In this document: piece by piece, positions 62,366 to 64,000 of the stretch
How the letters are laid out: the number at the start of each line of letters is the position of its first letter
Position numbering within the stretch: position 1 is the first letter of the stretch
NCBI GenBank assembly: GCA_964351655.1
Contig: CAYGPD010000009.1
Coordinates: 1 to 64,000 of the forward strand
Origin: Hirschia sp964351655
Lineage (GTDB): Bacteria > Pseudomonadota > Alphaproteobacteria > Caulobacterales > Hyphomonadaceae
Length of the DNA stretch: 64,000 nt
Direction: 5' to 3'
Translations under genes and position numbers: made by a program
The notes under the pieces: model-generated
Told to the model about the DNA's origin: nothing
The model's database searches: none
Seen by the model: only the letters and a program-made list of their open reading frames with translations

Positions 62366-63142
62366 TTAGTCTTCTTTTAAGCTGTAGATGCCGTTGAGCG
62401 TAGACCGACCACCATCCAGTATAATGGATTGACCGGTCATATTTGCAGCACCTTTGCCTGTAAGGAATGCTGCTGCTTGAGAAATTTCTTCTGCAAATGA
62501 GTGGCGTCCCAATGGAGTACGCTCTTTTAGCCATGGCTCTTCATTTTCGGCGCGTGGTCGTACTGCAATTACGGAGTTTGTCCGAATGCGAAGCGCAGCA
62601 AGATCTATTGTCGTTGCCTTGGCGGCCGCAAGTGCCATAGATTGCGCAACGTGCTGTGAATACGCTCCTGGGTCACCGTAGAGTGCGCCGAGTCCAAAAA
62701 CCTGGACAAAGCTAAAATTCGCTGATTTTACATCAGCTGGATCCATATCTTCCAATTGTTTGACCATTTGATCGCCAAAAATTCTTAGTGCGGCTGTGAT
62801 GGATCGTGCGGGCGCTATTATCTTGTCTTCAAAATCACCTATATTGACCTCGGTGAAGTTCTTGGCGGGAGGGAGCTCAGGAATATGGCAAACCGCATCG
62901 ACGCGTCCAAAAGCGCTCATCGCGCCTGAGAGAATGTTGTTTAAGCCAATGTTCGTTGCGATGCTGGAAGGTGATAAAGTATCAACCTTTTCACCTAACG
63001 TATCCTGAATAGAAGCAAGAGCTTTTGCATCGGTGTCTGCAAGGAATACTGACCAGCCTTGCTTTATAAAAGTGCGCGCACACTCGTTGCCAATACGTTT
63101 GGCACCGCCGATAATAACAAGGGTGCGAGGTGAAGTGGCCAT
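62366..63142 (-). CDS. SDR-fold protein lacking the catalytic lysine
   Basis: 258 residues. The cofactor loop is GGAKRIGNECARTFIKQGW, and the C-terminus FLTGKGAANMTGQSIILDGG is classical SDR. But the active-site segment reads GAYSQHVAQSMAL, so the Lys of YxxxK is absent, and the NNAG motif is replaced by CHIPELPP. It is probably not an ordinary dehydrogenase; it may bind a nucleotide or lipid. Frame and length are intact. Confidence 0.75.
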   Translation of the reverse strand: MATSPRTLVIIGGAKRIGNECARTFIKQGWSVFLADTDAKALASIQDTLGEKVDTLSPSSIATNIGLNNILSGAMSAFGRVDAVCHIPELPPAKNFTEVNIGDFEDKIIAPARSITAALRIFGDQMVKQLEDMDPADVKSANFSFVQVFGLGALYGDPGAYSQHVAQSMALAAAKATTIDLAALRIRTNSVIAVRPRAENEEPWLKERTPLGRHSFAEEISQAAAFLTGKGAANMTGQSIILDGGRSTLNGIYSLKED

Positions 63143-63271
63143 GATGGAGATATTCCGAGATTCGAGATTGGCGTTTAGCTAAGAGAATATAAGTCGTTTA
63201 TAAAAGTAAAAGGGAAGAGAGATGGGGGCATCGCTTTTCTGATTTAACTTCTTGAGCATGTACAATCTTGT

Positions 63272-63766
63272 TTATTGTTTCGTGTCGTCCGGTAAATCCG
63301 AAATATTGCCAGAGGAGTAGGCATTTTGTGTTTCATTGGAAGGCGGAAACTCAGTTGAGGAGGTGTCTATATCGTTCTCAGAGACGGAGCTATTGTTATC
63401 GGAAGACGCGAATGTGTCTGTCTCCCCCTCTGTCTCTTCGTGTAGAGAGACATCCATTTCTTCCCACAATTCTTCATCTTCCTCAGACCAGATAGTTTCA
63501 TTGAGGAGTGTAATACGTTCATTAAGGCTGTGTTGAGCCGCCAGCATTTCGCTGAGAAGACGTACAATCATCCATAGGGAGAGTGGAATAGCAATAGCTA
63601 GACCTGCTTGGAAAATCGCAGTGAAGGGATTCCAAGTTAACAAGCTCCATAGGGCACGTAAAAGCCCCATTGCAGCGAGTGCCGCCATACAGACGGTCAA
63701 TAAGGTGTTTGCAGATTTTAACATCCCTGGGGACAGCAATTGCTCAGGGTCTAATGGTCCACGCAT
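63272..63766 (-). CDS. Hypothetical membrane protein, two helices and acidic tail
   Basis: 164 residues from the ATG at 63764-63766 (AAAGG upstream; a GTG two codons earlier is an alternative). Two hydrophobic helices (about 20-38 and 46-68) are followed by a helix and then 70 acidic, Ser/Glu/Asp-rich residues likely disordered. No family is recognised. Confidence 0.55.
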   Translation of the reverse strand: MRGPLDPEQLLSPGMLKSANTLLTVCMAALAAMGLLRALWSLLTWNPFTAIFQAGLAIAIPLSLWMIVRLLSEMLAAQHSLNERITLLNETIWSEEDEELWEEMDVSLHEETEGETDTFASSDNNSSVSENDIDTSSTEFPPSNETQNAYSSGNISDLPDDTKQ

Positions 63767-63925
63767 GTTCACAGCCTTTCATGTCATTTATGCTAGCATA
63801 TAACCGCATAAGATGAAGAGAGAGCAAATACGAAGCCATTAAACGGATAAGAAAAATACAATTCTCCAAATAGGCGAATGCTGTCCGCCGTATGTGATAT
63901 GTGGGATGCTAATGGATGTTGAGTG

Positions 63926-64000
63926 CTATCCCGCTTTTAGCGAGATAATTTCGTCTTTTATACGAAGCTTTTTTCGTTTGAGATCAAGGATCTCTTGGTC
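63926..64000 (-). CDS. 3' end of a DUF465 (YdcH-like) gene, cut by the window edge
   Basis: The last 24 codons and the stop are present: DQEILDLKRKKLRIKDEII, then SLKAG. The LKR(R/K)KL-x-LKDEI pattern is the end of small DUF465 coiled-coil proteins. The start lies beyond 64000. Confidence 0.8.
   Translation of the reverse strand, partial: DQEILDLKRKKLRIKDEIISLKAG

Overview
The window looks like chromosome of an alphaproteobacterium of moderate GC (roughly mid-40s percent by eye), most likely a dimorphic or prosthecate Caulobacter-like lineage such as the Hyphomonadaceae (Hirschia-like is a guess). The reasons are the CtrA-pathway genes cpdR, rcdA and trcR, zapA next to a DUF4164 gene, mmcB, SDHAF4/htpX/rsmB/rpe/heparinase/purH in series, small DUF1192 and DUF465 proteins, and TTAA-N7-TTAA CtrA-type sites. 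No rRNA, tRNA, CRISPR array, insertion sequence or prophage was found.

Layout. 1-2350 is an accessory segment on the minus strand: a two-gene CBASS-type anti-phage module (CD-NTase with a C-terminal AGS-C-like sensor, plus a SLATT membrane effector). 2.35-10.1 kb holds mmcB, a zincin-family protein that has lost its zinc ligands, a TetR regulator divergent from a beta-carbonic anhydrase, a LysE exporter with a hairpin over its start codon, ppa, argG, and a secreted rhodanese plus VWA lipoprotein pair. 10.2-19.7 kb is a minus-strand run: purH, a FlaA1/CapD-like sugar dehydratase, a heparinase II/III protein, rpe, a glycine-zipper lipoprotein, rsmB and htpX. 19.8-27.2 kb has SDHAF4, small unknown envelope proteins, an SDR, a second LysE protein, a large acidic lipoprotein, a nickel superoxide dismutase with a Sec signal peptide, a DUF1287 protein and a GNAT.

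27.3-36.5 kb has typA, an sCache chemoreceptor, a second chemoreceptor broken by one frameshift, a glycosyltransferase, a GST-like protein with an Arg-rich tail and a rhomboid protease. 36.5-45.7 kb has an Hsp20 gene with a ROSE-type RNA thermometer, exported unknowns, an SCP2 protein, hisN, an XRE regulator, a candidate sRNA, N-formylglutamate amidohydrolase divergent from cpdR, a BaiN/HI0933 flavoprotein, zapA and DUF4164. 45.9-55.1 kb is a central-carbon run (tkt, gap, marC-like, pgk, fba) followed by thiE and an inositol monophosphatase. 55-64 kb has a serine hydrolase, an MsbA-like ABC exporter, rpmE, rcdA, DUF1192, a quinone oxidoreductase, trcR with a structured leader, a degenerate SDR, a membrane protein and the end of a DUF465 gene at the edge.

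How it fits together. Most of the window is housekeeping: nucleotide and arginine synthesis, sugar phosphate metabolism, envelope proteolysis and stress response. CpdR and RcdA are adaptors of ClpXP-dependent CtrA turnover and TrcR is a cell-cycle transcription factor, so three parts of one circuit lie within 19 kb. The clearest non-housekeeping system is the CBASS-like pair at the left end. The most checkable unusual points are the Sec-exported NiSOD, the ROSE thermometer, the start-codon hairpin of the LysE gene, the degenerate zincin, the frameshifted chemoreceptor and the candidate sRNA at 42.3 kb.
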